A stretch of DNA of 64,000 nt from Enterococcus_D entomosocium (GCF_030441895.1 NZ_JARJAS010000004.1), one strand, 5' to 3'; numbered from the stretch's first letter, positions 1-8,755 are shown. The notes: generated by a model not told the origin, from the letters alone. Numbers and translations are program-made.

Positions 1-221
1 ATTGTGATGCACAGCATCGGGTGGATATTGCTTATCAAGATACTCATCGCTGGCAAAAAATCAGTCTAATGAATATTGCGAATGCTGGGAAGTTTTCGGC
101 GGATGAAACGGTGCGAAATTATGCAGCAGATATTTGGCAGATCGATCCATTATTTGCCCATATCAAAGAACCAAATGCGGCAAGCTTGACGGAGTCAGTG
201 CCTCCAAGGGGAGACAATTGA
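1..221 (+). CDS. glgP: Glycogen phosphorylase, C-terminal end (gene starts outside the window)
   Basis: The frame is already open at the left edge (first whole codon at base 3) and stops with TGA at 219-221, so only about the last 72 residues are visible. The stretch WQKISLMNIANAGKFS followed by TVRNYAADIW is the conserved C-terminal signature of glycogen/maltodextrin phosphorylases, PLP enzymes that release glucose-1-phosphate from alpha-1,4-glucans in the cytoplasm. The catalytic and PLP-lysine parts lie outside the window and cannot be checked. No strong terminator follows; the next gene has its own promoter. The glycogen operon context is inferred from the family only. Confidence 0.85.
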   Translation, partial: CDAQHRVDIAYQDTHRWQKISLMNIANAGKFSADETVRNYAADIWQIDPLFAHIKEPNAASLTESVPPRGDN

Positions 222-252
222 AGCGACTTCGGTTGAAATGGCGCAGTCTTTC

Positions 253-281
253 GTGAAATTCTCTTTTATTTGTGGTATGAT
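253..281 (+). promoter_or_regulatory. Promoter of the unknown basic protein gene
   Basis: An extended -10 (TGG followed by TATGAT at 276-281) lies 17 bp after a weak -35, GTGAAA at 253-258. The predicted start point is about 25 bases before the chosen GTG start codon. Confidence 0.5.
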
Positions 282-311
282 GAAAAAAATGCATGTAAGA
301 GGATGAGTACA

Positions 312-1064
312 GTGGCAAATTATTTAGATGTGAAACGAAAACACTTCCGTTTTCCTGCTTATGATGATACAGACGGTGTGAAGCTTCAATCCGAGCATCG
401 CCCCGCATTCAGTAAAGCAGATGATTGGATTTTAACCGAAATCAAAGATCCCGTGAGTCATTCTCACAAGGAAGAAAATCAATCTTTGCAGCGTAAAGTG
501 CAGTCCAGCCAACGCGATCGAGGGCACAATGTTCGTCAAAAAGAAGAGCTTGCCAATCACCGTGCCAACTTGCCTCAGTACGGAAAACGTCCGGTGAAAG
601 AGCAGATGCCGACAGGAAAAACCAATTTTTTTGGCAAAGAAGCGAACCATTCTTCTTATCAAGTGACTAGTAAGAAGGAAAAAGCTGAGGTTCCTGTTTC
701 TTCGAAAAAAGAATATTCGGGACGCTCTTACTTCGTGCCTAAATATATTCCTGCATCAATTATTCCAGATGAGCAAAAACCTGAAATTACGCCGAACGAT
801 TTGATGGATGCAATGGCAAAAAAACAAGAAAGTTATTTGTTATTTGATACTGAACCAGCAGCTTATCAAGTCAAAGAAGAAAGCGATCCAACCGTCAAAA
901 AATTCAATCGCCACCCCTCTGTTGGGATGACACGCAGCGAGTTTCGGGCCAACAATAAAAAAAATGGTGAGAAAAAACGGTCCGTTTTAGATCGATCATT
1001 AAAAGGAATGATTGAAGACGATCAACAAGAAGAATCTTCAAATGGCTATTTTCGTTCTAAATAG
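312..1064 (+). CDS. Unknown basic, probably disordered cytoplasmic protein
   Basis: I do not recognise this 250-residue protein. I chose GTG at 312 because AGAGG at 298-302 sits 9 bases before it; ATG at 303 is too close to that site and ATG at 270 has none. There is no signal peptide or membrane segment. The middle (about residues 45-150) is rich in Lys, Gln, Ser and His and looks disordered. Two compact motifs stand out: FVPKYIPASIIPD near residue 140 and SVGMTRSEFRANNKK near residue 205, followed by an acidic tail. Short conserved motifs in a disordered chain suggest a protein- or RNA-binding role, but that is inference. It has its own promoter and terminator, so it is monocistronic. Confidence 0.7.
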   Translation: MANYLDVKRKHFRFPAYDDTDGVKLQSEHRPAFSKADDWILTEIKDPVSHSHKEENQSLQRKVQSSQRDRGHNVRQKEELANHRANLPQYGKRPVKEQMPTGKTNFFGKEANHSSYQVTSKKEKAEVPVSSKKEYSGRSYFVPKYIPASIIPDEQKPEITPNDLMDAMAKKQESYLLFDTEPAAYQVKEESDPTVKKFNRHPSVGMTRSEFRANNKKNGEKKRSVLDRSLKGMIEDDQQEESSNGYFRSK

Positions 1065-1120
1065 TAGAGACAGTTACTCTTAATAGAAGTAGTCCTTTGA
1101 GCATAACGATGAATGATTTC

Positions 1121-1153
1121 AGCTAGATGGCGAACATCTAGCTGTTTTTTTTT
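1121..1153 (+). terminator. Intrinsic terminator
   Basis: A perfect 9-bp stem (AGCTAGATG/CATCTAGCT) with a 5-base loop is followed by a run of nine or ten T. It ends the transcript of the unknown basic protein. Confidence 0.9.
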
Positions 1154-1474
1154 GTGTGCTGAAACTGCCGATTTCACAAAATACTTAGTCGAATTACATT
1201 TTTCACCGACTGAGGAATATTCTGATTTTACTAAGCAATAGCGTGGGCTATAGAATAAAGTGAAACGATCAAAACCATCGTTATTTATAATGTTTGTTAT
1301 TTTAATTGGCGATTTCTTTTGTCATTTAAAATCGATGGCAGGATTGTGGTTTTCTGATCAGCCGTAATTGAAAAAAGGAAGCAAGCGTCCTGATGGTTAT
1401 AGCTGCTCTTTGGGAAGGACTGATCCATGATCGATTTCAAGTGAAAGATACGCTGAAAGGTGGGGCATCAACAA
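1154..1474. other. Gene-free stretch before the WxL surface protein gene
   Basis: I see no gene or RNA here. A TATAAT at 1286-1291 could be a -10 box for the next gene, but no good -35 lies at the right distance. A short open frame from 1393 overlaps the surface protein gene in another frame and has no ribosome binding site, so I do not call it. Confidence 0.4.
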
Positions 1475-4474
1475 ATGAACAAGAAAAAGAGAAAGGTATA
1501 TTTCACCATCATTATTGGCTTACTTGGAGGACTCTACTTTTTTTCAACCATGAGTGTGTTTTCTTCAAACATTTTCTTTGCTGCACAGCTGGAGGAAGAA
1601 ACGGTTGCGAGTGACCCATTCGAACCGATACGAGAGAAAGAGGCTGAGGGAAAAGTTGCCATTTATTTTGATGAATCAACGAAAGCCGGGACTGTAGGAG
1701 ACATGTTACTAGTTGCGTTTCATACGGGCCGTCCCATTAGTGAAATAGCGATCCGGTTGCCGCAATCTGCGGTTTTTGTTGAAGAGGAGTTGCCAAAGGG
1801 AGTCAAAATTACGTCAACCACTGAAGAGAATGGTTGGAAACTAACGACTGATATCCCTAGAAGTGATTTTTTGGTTCCATTGGTAGTTGATACAGCAGGG
1901 ACGTTTCCATTTGAAGTAGCAGAATCAATGATAATACTTGAAATAAAGGAAGCACGGGAGACAAACCCTACGGATACACAAGAGGATGCGCTAACCGATT
2001 CGAGTGACTCCACTGATCAATTCGATCAAGAGGACAGAGAGGATCAATTACCAAAAGAGAAGGAAATAGAAAGCCAGATTCCTGACGAATCAGAGTCAGA
2101 TCCTGGCAATCTATATCTGTTAGGCGACGACGTAAAAAAGAGAGGGGTTGCTAACTGGGTCGAATTTATGGCTGCAATGGTCGATCCGACGGTCAATTAT
2201 ATTTATTTGACAGCCAGTTTTCAAACGAACGATAATCCTCGTTTAGGCATTACGGGAATTGACGGCTGGAGCAGCAGCGCCAATCCTAATGGCGGATTAG
2301 CCTATGTTTATATCAATGCCTCGAGAGTTTCAAGAACGTTAATCATCGATGGTCTCGACACCTTTCAGATGGATCTTAGAGCCGTAGCGATCTGTTTTCG
2401 CGATTCCAGTGTCAATCCTGATTCCCCATGGGACATTACCTTGCAAAATTTGGAACTCTACCATGGAAACTTTTGGGGGGCAATTGAATATCATGATTTG
2501 AACATGTCAAATCAGCAGCGTTCAATCATTCGGTACCACAATCTCAACCATACTGGCAATCAGTTGTTTTACGGTTTGCACTCTCGAGCCAGCTTTTCTG
2601 GACATTCGGTTTCACACCAAACGCCTAGATATACATCAGACTTCAATGCTTCTTGGATGATTCACTCGAACACCCAAGCGAATTTTGAAATCAACCAAAT
2701 CGAGCTTCGTGAGGGAGCAAACGTCGAAATGTCGACGATCAGCTCAGGAAATCTTGATTTTTATAATACGAATGCGCGTCTCATACTAGGGAATAATGCC
2801 CGACTATCATTAAATGCCAACGGTTCAGCTGGCGAAGCAGGCGGTGCCAATATTCGCTTTGTCGCTGGCAATGGACGCATTGAGTTAGGAAAAGGTGCGG
2901 AATTGGCATTAAATACACAAAACAACAGTCCGGCAGTCATCACATCAGGCACGCCCCATGATATTCGCTTAATGGAAAAAAGTCGCTTGTCAGTTACTGC
3001 TACAAACCGAACGTTGTACAGTCATATTTTCTGGTTAAGTGCCAATACGCATGTCACCTTAGAAGACAGCAGCACCTTAGAGGTTGAAGCAACAAATCAA
3101 AATACAACCGCAAATATCTTCCACTTCTCTGGCACGACTGGCAATCTCAACGTGGGCAAAGATGCTACCTTAGATATTCGTTCAGACAGCCCACAAGCTG
3201 TCCAACGGCTACTTTTCTTTACCGGTGCTAACAATCCCGCAAGATTGACGATCGACGATGCCAAGCGTGTCAATTTGCAAAGAACCCGCGCCATAACGAC
3301 CACCACAAATGGTCTAATTGAAGGGGGAGGAATCACTGCAAAGAATCAGGCGATTCGCCAGTGGCGGCATGGAAATACAGGAGATCCATCTGATTTTCAG
3401 TGGCAACCGATTCTGTCCATGACTGCGGCGATTTCCGGAACCAACACCAATGTGACCAATGTATCTTCACTGAATGAGGAAACAAGTCGAGGGTTTGCCT
3501 CGCAGTTTGCTTCTCGTTCACAACGTCTATTATTTGAGAGAATCCCAGACATCACGGTGACCATCGATCCTTTGACAGAAGATAGAACCTTACCTAATGC
3601 CTATACGATTTCGGGAACCGCCAATCCTGGTAGCTACCTTCGATTTCAAAGAGAGGGGCTGATGCCAGAACCGACGCTTGAAACGCCAGTCGATAGTGCC
3701 GGCAATAGCGAGTACTTTCACACACAAGCGGGTGAAAATGGGCACTATTTACTTGATCTATCTGATTTAGAACCTTTCCAGTATTTTACACAAGGTGAGG
3801 TGGTCACCGCTCAGGCATTTCTTGATGGTAAATGGGCAGAAGCATCAACCACTGTGGAACCCATTGGTGACGTTGACCCAAAAGATCCCCTTGATCCTGA
3901 TCAACCGATTCTACCTGAAAATCCACCATTGATACCAGAAAATCGCGGGTTTATCAGTATAGACTTTGTTTCACAATTCGATTTTGGTACAGTACCGATT
4001 CGCTCGTCGACAAGCCGCTATCCGGCGCGTCCGCAACGAATTTCTTCAGTGGATGATCATGAATCAACCGAACGACCAAACTATATTCAGGTTTCCGATC
4101 GTCGATTTCTCCCAAATGGCTGGACCTTGAGTGCCCGATTATCTGAGGAAGGGTTCGTAAGCACGGCTGCGTTTAAGCACTATTTAAAAGGAGCGAGTGT
4201 GCATTTGAATAATATTGAAATGGTCACCTCTAAAGAAAATCGCTCTGAAGCACCAGACTACGTTGAAGCAATTGAGCTAGGACCGCAGAACCAAGTGATT
4301 GCACGTGCCAATGAAAATCAAGGGACGGGTACTTGGATTCAACGCTATGGAAACGAGCATACCATGCAAAAAAGTGTCGAGCTGGAAATCCCTATTGGCG
4401 CGAGGCCGCAAGCAACAAGTTATCAAGGAACCCTTCGTTGGGAGCTGAGTTTCGTACCTGGTGCTGACGAATAA
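1475..4474 (+). CDS. WxL-domain surface protein with predicted beta-helix
   Basis: A 999-residue exported protein. ATG 1475 is preferred to GTG 1460 because AAAGGTGGGG at 1456-1465 is spaced correctly from it. The N-terminus has a basic start (NKKKRK) and a hydrophobic segment (about 8-36) typical of a signal peptide. Next come a beta-rich domain, an acidic linker rich in Asp, Glu and Ser (about 163-211), a long repetitive Asn/Thr-rich region (about 225-690) resembling pectate-lyase-like beta-helices, an Ig-like segment, a Pro-rich spacer and a C-terminal WxL domain (about 840-999) with its two motifs GWTLSA and LRWELSFVP. WxL domains bind peptidoglycan non-covalently in enterococci and lactobacilli. 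Genes for such proteins usually cluster with DUF916-type and other WxL genes; this one stands alone. The ligand is unknown. Confidence 0.85.
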   Translation: MNKKKRKVYFTIIIGLLGGLYFFSTMSVFSSNIFFAAQLEEETVASDPFEPIREKEAEGKVAIYFDESTKAGTVGDMLLVAFHTGRPISEIAIRLPQSAVFVEEELPKGVKITSTTEENGWKLTTDIPRSDFLVPLVVDTAGTFPFEVAESMIILEIKEARETNPTDTQEDALTDSSDSTDQFDQEDREDQLPKEKEIESQIPDESESDPGNLYLLGDDVKKRGVANWVEFMAAMVDPTVNYIYLTASFQTNDNPRLGITGIDGWSSSANPNGGLAYVYINASRVSRTLIIDGLDTFQMDLRAVAICFRDSSVNPDSPWDITLQNLELYHGNFWGAIEYHDLNMSNQQRSIIRYHNLNHTGNQLFYGLHSRASFSGHSVSHQTPRYTSDFNASWMIHSNTQANFEINQIELREGANVEMSTISSGNLDFYNTNARLILGNNARLSLNANGSAGEAGGANIRFVAGNGRIELGKGAELALNTQNNSPAVITSGTPHDIRLMEKSRLSVTATNRTLYSHIFWLSANTHVTLEDSSTLEVEATNQNTTANIFHFSGTTGNLNVGKDATLDIRSDSPQAVQRLLFFTGANNPARLTIDDAKRVNLQRTRAITTTTNGLIEGGGITAKNQAIRQWRHGNTGDPSDFQWQPILSMTAAISGTNTNVTNVSSLNEETSRGFASQFASRSQRLLFERIPDITVTIDPLTEDRTLPNAYTISGTANPGSYLRFQREGLMPEPTLETPVDSAGNSEYFHTQAGENGHYLLDLSDLEPFQYFTQGEVVTAQAFLDGKWAEASTTVEPIGDVDPKDPLDPDQPILPENPPLIPENRGFISIDFVSQFDFGTVPIRSSTSRYPARPQRISSVDDHESTERPNYIQVSDRRFLPNGWTLSARLSEEGFVSTAAFKHYLKGASVHLNNIEMVTSKENRSEAPDYVEAIELGPQNQVIARANENQGTGTWIQRYGNEHTMQKSVELEIPIGARPQATSYQGTLRWELSFVPGADE

Positions 4475-4539
4475 CCCCTTGGAAAACAAGTAAGCATGTT
4501 CTGCAATCGTGAATATGATCGAACACTGTAAAAGTTGCT

Positions 4540-4584
4540 CAGACAAAAAGAAGTCCAGTTGCCATTGGACTTCTTTTTTGTCTG
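4540..4584. terminator. Long-stem terminator after the WxL gene
   Basis: An inverted repeat of about 18 bp (CAGACAAAAAGAAGTCCA against TGGACTTCTTTTTTGTCTG, one extra T) with an 8-base loop contains T runs on both strands. It can end transcription of the WxL gene and would also work on the reverse strand. Confidence 0.85.
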
Positions 4585-4836
4585 AAACAGACGAGCGGTG
4601 GTTTAAACTGCTTTTCCCACTTTGGTGGATATGCTTTTCGATCAATAGAAGAGAGTGAAACCACAGGCAATGGACCAATGAGCAAAATCATGACATGGTA
4701 GTGATCAATGAAATCACTTAAGCACTATATCTTCCCCAGTATAAATTTTATTTAGCTATTTTAGTAATTAAATCCTGCTCAAATATTTTAATTTTCTCTT
4801 GCCTTTTGATATGCTAAGAACAAGGGGGAATCAAAG
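4585..4836. other. Intergenic region before the UPF0316 gene
   Basis: AT-rich and without a recognisable gene. A possible -10 box (TATGCT, about 4810) lies upstream of AAGGGGG, the ribosome binding site of the following gene. Open frames on the reverse strand run into the WxL gene and its terminator and have no coding signal. Confidence 0.35.
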
Positions 4837-5406
4837 ATGGAAGTTGATCTACAAATGCTGGCGATGATTTTCTTTATCAATCTCGCCTATGTCACATTGA
4901 ACACACTGCGATTTTTATTGACAATGAAAGGGTATCGCGTGATTGCCCCATTAGTGAGTATGATCGAAATCACGATCTATATTTTAGGCTTATCTATGGT
5001 ATTGGATCGTTTGGATAACCCGCTGAATCTCTTATTCTATGCATTAGGTTATGCTGCAGGAGTCAGTATTGGTATCAAAATCGAAGATAAGCTGGCTCTG
5101 GGCTATACAATGGTCACAGTGATCCTACCTAGTAATACGGATGAGGAAAAAAGTTTGCCTAAGATCTTACGACAAGAAGGCTACGGAGTTACACAAAGTT
5201 ATGGAGAAGGCTTAGAAGGGCCACGACTGATTTTAGAGATTCTTTCCCAAAGAAAAAGTGAGAAAAAGCTCTATCAAACCATCAAAGCGGTGGAAGAACG
5301 AGCGTTTATCATCAGCTATGAACCCAAGTATATTTCGGGCGGTTTTTGGACCAAAAAAATCAGCCGTAGAGAGGCGAAGTTGAAAAAGCAAGCACCTGTT
5401 GATTGA
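4837..5406 (+). CDS. UPF0316 membrane protein (DUF2179 domain, YebE-like)
   Basis: A 189-residue protein with three or four hydrophobic segments in the first 110 residues, including FLLTMKGYRVIAPLVSMIEI and a Gly/Ala-rich helix AAGVSIGIKIEDKLALGY. A soluble C-terminal half follows, matching the UPF0316/DUF2179 family (Bacillus YebE). The DUF2179 fold (about 115-180) is a small alpha/beta domain also found in other membrane proteins and thought to bind a ligand; the family has no firm function. A strong AAGGGGG site precedes ATG 4837. The metal transporter gene follows after 82 bases and may be co-transcribed. Confidence 0.85.
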   Translation: MEVDLQMLAMIFFINLAYVTLNTLRFLLTMKGYRVIAPLVSMIEITIYILGLSMVLDRLDNPLNLLFYALGYAAGVSIGIKIEDKLALGYTMVTVILPSNTDEEKSLPKILRQEGYGVTQSYGEGLEGPRLILEILSQRKSEKKLYQTIKAVEERAFIISYEPKYISGGFWTKKISRREAKLKKQAPVD

Positions 5407-5488
5407 GGAACTAGAGGCAGCTTGATCCATTCGTGAAGAATAGTTGCATAATAAGCAGGGAGTTTATTGATGAGAGGAAGCGTAAGGT

Positions 5489-6448
5489 GTGGAAAAGAAA
5501 GCAAATGGTATGATGGCGGTCATCGCTGCCCTGATCTCAAATATTTTGGTGGCTATTAGTAAGTTTGTCGGTTATGCACTAAGTGGCAGTGCAGCCATGT
5601 TGAATGAAAGCATTCATAGTGTCGTGGATTGTAGCAATCAAATCTTTTTATTGATCGGGGATAAACGGGCAACAAAGGGCCAAAGTGAACTGCATCAGTT
5701 TGGAGAAGGTCGGGCGAAATATTTTTTTAGCACGATCGTTGCGATGATGCTCTTCTTTGGTGGGGGCGCACTCGGTGTGATGGAAGCGGTAGAAAAGCTG
5801 CTGCATCCTGCCCATGAAGTTGGTAACGCTTGGTTGGTGATCGCTATTTTGATTTTCGGGATGATCGTTGAAGGAAGTTCGTTGTGGATCGCGATCAAGG
5901 AGATCCGCGAACTGAATGTGGAACGTCAACCAATCTATCGTTTTTTGAAAGAAAGTCGGCATAGTGAGATTCTGATCATTTTCACAGAAGACTTTTGTGC
6001 AATGATCGGCCTAATGATCGCACTATTTGGTACGATTTTAACCATGATTACGGGTAACGCATTTTTTGATGCCTTCAGTGGTTTATTGATTGGTCTTTTA
6101 TTGATGGTAGCAGCCATTTTCTTAGCCCGCGAATTTTACAGTCTACTGATTGGCGAAAGTGTCACAAAACGGGATCTAGCAGTGATCAAAAGAGCATTTG
6201 AACGGCCAGATGTTGATCGCTTGATTGATGTTAAAACGGTGCATTTAGGACCATCAGAAATTTTGATTGCGGCAAAAGTTGATATTGCCTCGAAACAAGA
6301 AGAGGTCGGCTATGAGATCATTAATGAGATTGAAGCCGAAATTCGACACCAGATGGCAGATAAAAAAGTCTATATTTATATTGAGACAGATGAGTATGAC
6401 CCTCACTATATGGAGAAACGCCGTAAACTTGTGCGACCTTCCCACTGA
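5489..6448 (+). CDS. Cation diffusion facilitator (CDF) metal transporter
   Basis: A 319-residue protein with about six membrane segments followed by a cytoplasmic domain (about 215-319). The second segment carries NESIHSVVD and the fifth carries FTEDFCAMIG, the places where CDF proteins bind metal. The EDFCA form is typical of the subgroup related to human ZnT9 and differs from the usual HxxxD of zinc exporters, so the metal cannot be stated; a divalent cation (Zn, Mn, Fe or Co) moved against protons is likely. The start is GTG 5489, with GAGAGG about 12 bases upstream. Residues RHQMADKKVYIYIETDEYDP close the ferredoxin-like cytoplasmic domain. Confidence 0.88.
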   Translation: MEKKANGMMAVIAALISNILVAISKFVGYALSGSAAMLNESIHSVVDCSNQIFLLIGDKRATKGQSELHQFGEGRAKYFFSTIVAMMLFFGGGALGVMEAVEKLLHPAHEVGNAWLVIAILIFGMIVEGSSLWIAIKEIRELNVERQPIYRFLKESRHSEILIIFTEDFCAMIGLMIALFGTILTMITGNAFFDAFSGLLIGLLLMVAAIFLAREFYSLLIGESVTKRDLAVIKRAFERPDVDRLIDVKTVHLGPSEILIAAKVDIASKQEEVGYEIINEIEAEIRHQMADKKVYIYIETDEYDPHYMEKRRKLVRPSH

Positions 6449-6454
6449 TTTAGC

Positions 6455-6483
6455 TAGAATAAAGCAGCTTTTTTTGATACAAT
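6455..6483 (+). promoter_or_regulatory. Promoter of efp
   Basis: An extended -10 (TGA followed by TACAAT at 6478-6483) lies 17 bp after TAGAAT at 6455-6460, a poor -35. The start point would fall about 33 bases before the efp start codon. Confidence 0.5.
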
Positions 6484-6522
6484 AGACAAGGATTATCACA
6501 TAGTGAAGGAGATTTCAAAATT

Positions 6523-7083
6523 ATGATCAATGCAAGTGACTTAAGAGCTGGAATGACATTCGTTCAAGACGGCAAACTTATCAAAGTATTAGATGCTAGC
6601 CATCACAAACCAGGTAAGGGAAATACGGTTATGCGTATGAAATTACGGGACGTTCGGACTGGTTCGACTTATGATACAACCTTCCGTCCAGAAGAAAAAT
6701 TTGAAAAAGCGCATATTGATACGAAAGCTGTACAATATCTATACACAATGGATGATACAGCATTCTTCATGGATCTGGAAACCTATGAACAATATGAAAT
6801 TCCAGTTGAAGTGGTAGAAGAAGAAATGAAATTTATTCTTGAAAACATGGAAGTAAAAATCCAATTCTTCGGCAGCGAAGTAATCGGCGTTCAACTACCA
6901 TCAAGCGTAATCTTAAAGGTTGTTGAAACACAGCCGTCGATCAAAGGGGCGACTGTGACTGGTTCAGGCAAGCCAGCAACGATGGAAACTGGCTTAGTTG
7001 TCAATGTTCCTGACTTTGTTGAAGAAGGCGAAATGCTAGAAATCAATACAGCTGAAGGTACCTACTTAAAACGTGCGAAATAA
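6523..7083 (+). CDS. efp: Elongation factor P
   Basis: A 186-residue protein with the three beta-barrel domains of EF-P (KOW-like N-domain, then two OB domains). It binds ribosomes stalled at consecutive prolines and helps peptide-bond formation. The loop SHHKPGKGNT places Lys32 at the tip, the residue modified in Bacillus; there is no Arg as in the rhamnosylated type. The C-terminal domain has the conserved GLVVNVPDFVEEGE. A GAAGGAGA site precedes ATG 6523. It has its own promoter and terminator. The Pro-rich stretch of the nearby WxL protein would be a plausible client, but that is inference. Confidence 0.97.
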   Translation: MINASDLRAGMTFVQDGKLIKVLDASHHKPGKGNTVMRMKLRDVRTGSTYDTTFRPEEKFEKAHIDTKAVQYLYTMDDTAFFMDLETYEQYEIPVEVVEEEMKFILENMEVKIQFFGSEVIGVQLPSSVILKVVETQPSIKGATVTGSGKPATMETGLVVNVPDFVEEGEMLEINTAEGTYLKRAK

Positions 7084-7115
7084 GAAAAAAACCGCGACTT
7101 GTTCGCGGTTTTTTC
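7084..7115. terminator. Terminator of efp, probably bidirectional
   Basis: The stem AAAAAACCGCGA/TCGCGGTTTTTT with a 5-base loop has A and T runs on both sides, so it can serve efp and the reverse-strand clcF gene that ends at 7146. Confidence 0.9.
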
Positions 7116-7145
7116 TTTTGCTCTGGAGGAGGGATCAAAAGTGAA

Positions 7146-8366
7146 TCATTTCCCGTCTGCCAATGATTTTTGTAAGGGATAAATACTATAGGGTTTACTG
7201 ATAAAGTAGGCGACGGAGCAGACGATCACAAACAAGGGCAGATTTTCAAAGCCAAAGACTTCCCCACCGATAAAGATCGGTGCAAATAAAGTGCTAGTAG
7301 CACTGCCAAAGACACTGGCATAGCCTAGGGCGGCCACCAGTTCGATAGGCAGTCCGAAGAGCGGTGCCAGCACGACGCCCAAAGAGGCGCCGATCGCAAA
7401 CAAAGGGGTGACTTCTCCGCCCAAAAAACCAATACTGATAGTCAGTACAGTTAACACCATCTTAAGCAGCCAGTCATAAGAATAGATTGGTTGATTCGTG
7501 AAACTAGCGCTGATCAAATTCGTTCCTAAACCTGAATAACGACCATGATACAAAAGGACAAAAAGTAAGACTAGCACGAGTGAACCGATGCCGATGCGCC
7601 AGAGAGGATGAGGAAAGCGTCGTTTCATGATCCGTTTCATCGTTTCTAATAATCCCGCAAAGCTGCCACCAACAATACCAAATAGTAAGCCAATCAAAAG
7701 TAATTTCAGAAAAACAGCCAAAGTCAAATCGGGGGACGGTGACAAAGCAAAACTAAATTTTTCTAATCCTAACAATTGAGAAGTCGTACTAGCAGTGAAA
7801 GCAGCCAGCAAAGTTGGTAAGAGTGCATGATGACTGAATTTACCGATGACAAGTACCTCCAGTGCGAAGAACGTCGCAGCGATCGGGGTTTCAAATAAAC
7901 CAGCAAATCCCGCAGCCATCCCAATCATGATCAGGGTGCTGGCGTACTTTTCTAGTCGCAGCCATTTTCCTAAGCGATTGGCGATGGTGGCACCTAACTG
8001 AACCGCAACCCCTTCTCTGCCAGCGCTTCCTCCAAATAAATGCGTCAGCCAGGTTCCCACCATTACAAAAGGAATCAAGCGCAACGGAATGTCTTTTTCT
8101 TCTTCATGTCCGACTAAAAACACTAAATTCATTCCCTGAGGACTTCGGTCACCGTACTTTTGGAACAGGTAAGTAAAACAAATGCCGATAATGGGTAAAA
8201 AGAGAATCAAGGGCAAAAAATGACTATCACGAAAGGCGCTTAAGGAAAGTAGGATCTTCCCAAAGAAGGTGTCGACGGCTCCAGCGAATACGCCAATAAC
8301 CAGACTGACCACACCTAAAGCAGTCAGTTCCCAATTAGTTGTTTTTTGTTTCATCATTTCTATCAC
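7146..8366 (-). CDS. clcF: CLC-type fluoride/proton antiporter
   Basis: A 406-residue CLC-fold membrane protein with no CBS domain. From the GTG start at 8366 it has the gating glutamate Glu118 in FGGSAGREGVAVQ, Met79 in QGMN in place of the Ser of chloride CLCs, then Glu318 and Thr320 in GGEVTP, and Tyr396 near the C-terminus. These are the positions I remember for CLC-Eca, the fluoride exporter of Enterococcus casseliflavus. CLC-F proteins export fluoride in exchange for protons. The fluoride riboswitch upstream independently supports the substrate. The start is not certain: AAAGGATC sits close to the GTG, and ATG at codon 4 is possible. Automated annotation often calls such genes chloride channel. 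Confidence 0.93.
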   Translation of the reverse strand: MIEMMKQKTTNWELTALGVVSLVIGVFAGAVDTFFGKILLSLSAFRDSHFLPLILFLPIIGICFTYLFQKYGDRSPQGMNLVFLVGHEEEKDIPLRLIPFVMVGTWLTHLFGGSAGREGVAVQLGATIANRLGKWLRLEKYASTLIMIGMAAGFAGLFETPIAATFFALEVLVIGKFSHHALLPTLLAAFTASTTSQLLGLEKFSFALSPSPDLTLAVFLKLLLIGLLFGIVGGSFAGLLETMKRIMKRRFPHPLWRIGIGSLVLVLLFVLLYHGRYSGLGTNLISASFTNQPIYSYDWLLKMVLTVLTISIGFLGGEVTPLFAIGASLGVVLAPLFGLPIELVAALGYASVFGSATSTLFAPIFIGGEVFGFENLPLFVIVCSVAYFISKPYSIYPLQKSLADGK

Positions 8367-8421
8367 GATCCTTTAAAAAGAATATAGGAACAATGCTCCT
8401 GCAAATACGACGACCTAGTGA

Positions 8422-8470
8422 AAATAAAAAAATGACTGCTACACACTAAAAAAAGTGGTAGAAGTCATTA
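8422..8470 (-). terminator. Riboswitch-controlled terminator before clcF
   Basis: On the reverse strand a stem of about 16 bp with a single bulged base (arms 8454-8469 and 8431-8447) has a loop of six U and is followed by a U-rich tract at 8430-8422. Its 5' arm is the 3' strand of the fluoride aptamer, so aptamer folding and termination exclude each other. Confidence 0.88.
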
Positions 8471-8525
8471 GCAAAATTGCGGTTTCAGTAAGAACTGAGG
8501 GAGACATTCATTCCCGATTAGCATC
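8454..8525 (-). promoter_or_regulatory. Fluoride riboswitch (crcB motif)
   Basis: Read on the reverse strand, the sequence has a GGG...CCC stem enclosing AATGAATGTCT, then AAACCGC, a GCA...TGC hairpin and GCTAATGACTTCTACC. This is the order of the fluoride aptamer (T. petrophila: GAUG loop, AAACUGC, GCUGAUGGCCUCUAC). The loop GAATGTC can pair with GACTTC (one bulged U) to make the aptamer pseudoknot. A small extra hairpin (CAGT...ACTG) between the first stem and AAACC is unusual. Fluoride binding should hold the 3' strand, block the terminator and switch clcF on. Confidence 0.85.
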
Positions 8526-8528
8526 AAT

Positions 8529-8557
8529 ATTATCTGATAAAACCCTCCTTTTGTCAA
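8529..8557 (-). promoter_or_regulatory. Promoter of the clcF riboswitch transcript
   Basis: On the reverse strand a consensus -35 TTGACA (8557-8552), a 17-bp spacer and -10 GATAAT (8534-8529) lie directly before the aptamer. The predicted start point is only a few bases from the first riboswitch stem. Confidence 0.85.
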
Positions 8558-8755
8558 TGGATGTTTGTTGTGAAAAGCAATTCATCTAACACTTATCTTT
8601 TCTACATAGTTATGGTAAAATTAATCTCATAAGAACTTATATGGGAATTGAGCGCCTTGAGGATAATTGGCATGAAAAGGGATGAAAGGACGATCCTTCT
8701 ACTGTTTTACCAAGGGTAAGACAGTGAGTAGTGAGGAATCGAAGAGGAATAAAAA

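Noticed and set aside
1393..1614. Open frame overlapping the start of the WxL gene.
   Set aside because: No ribosome binding site and it shares bases with the signal peptide of the real gene in another frame.
7146..8366. Ordinary chloride channel or chloride/proton antiporter.
   Set aside because: The GREGV motif, Met79 and Thr320 and the fluoride riboswitch point to fluoride.
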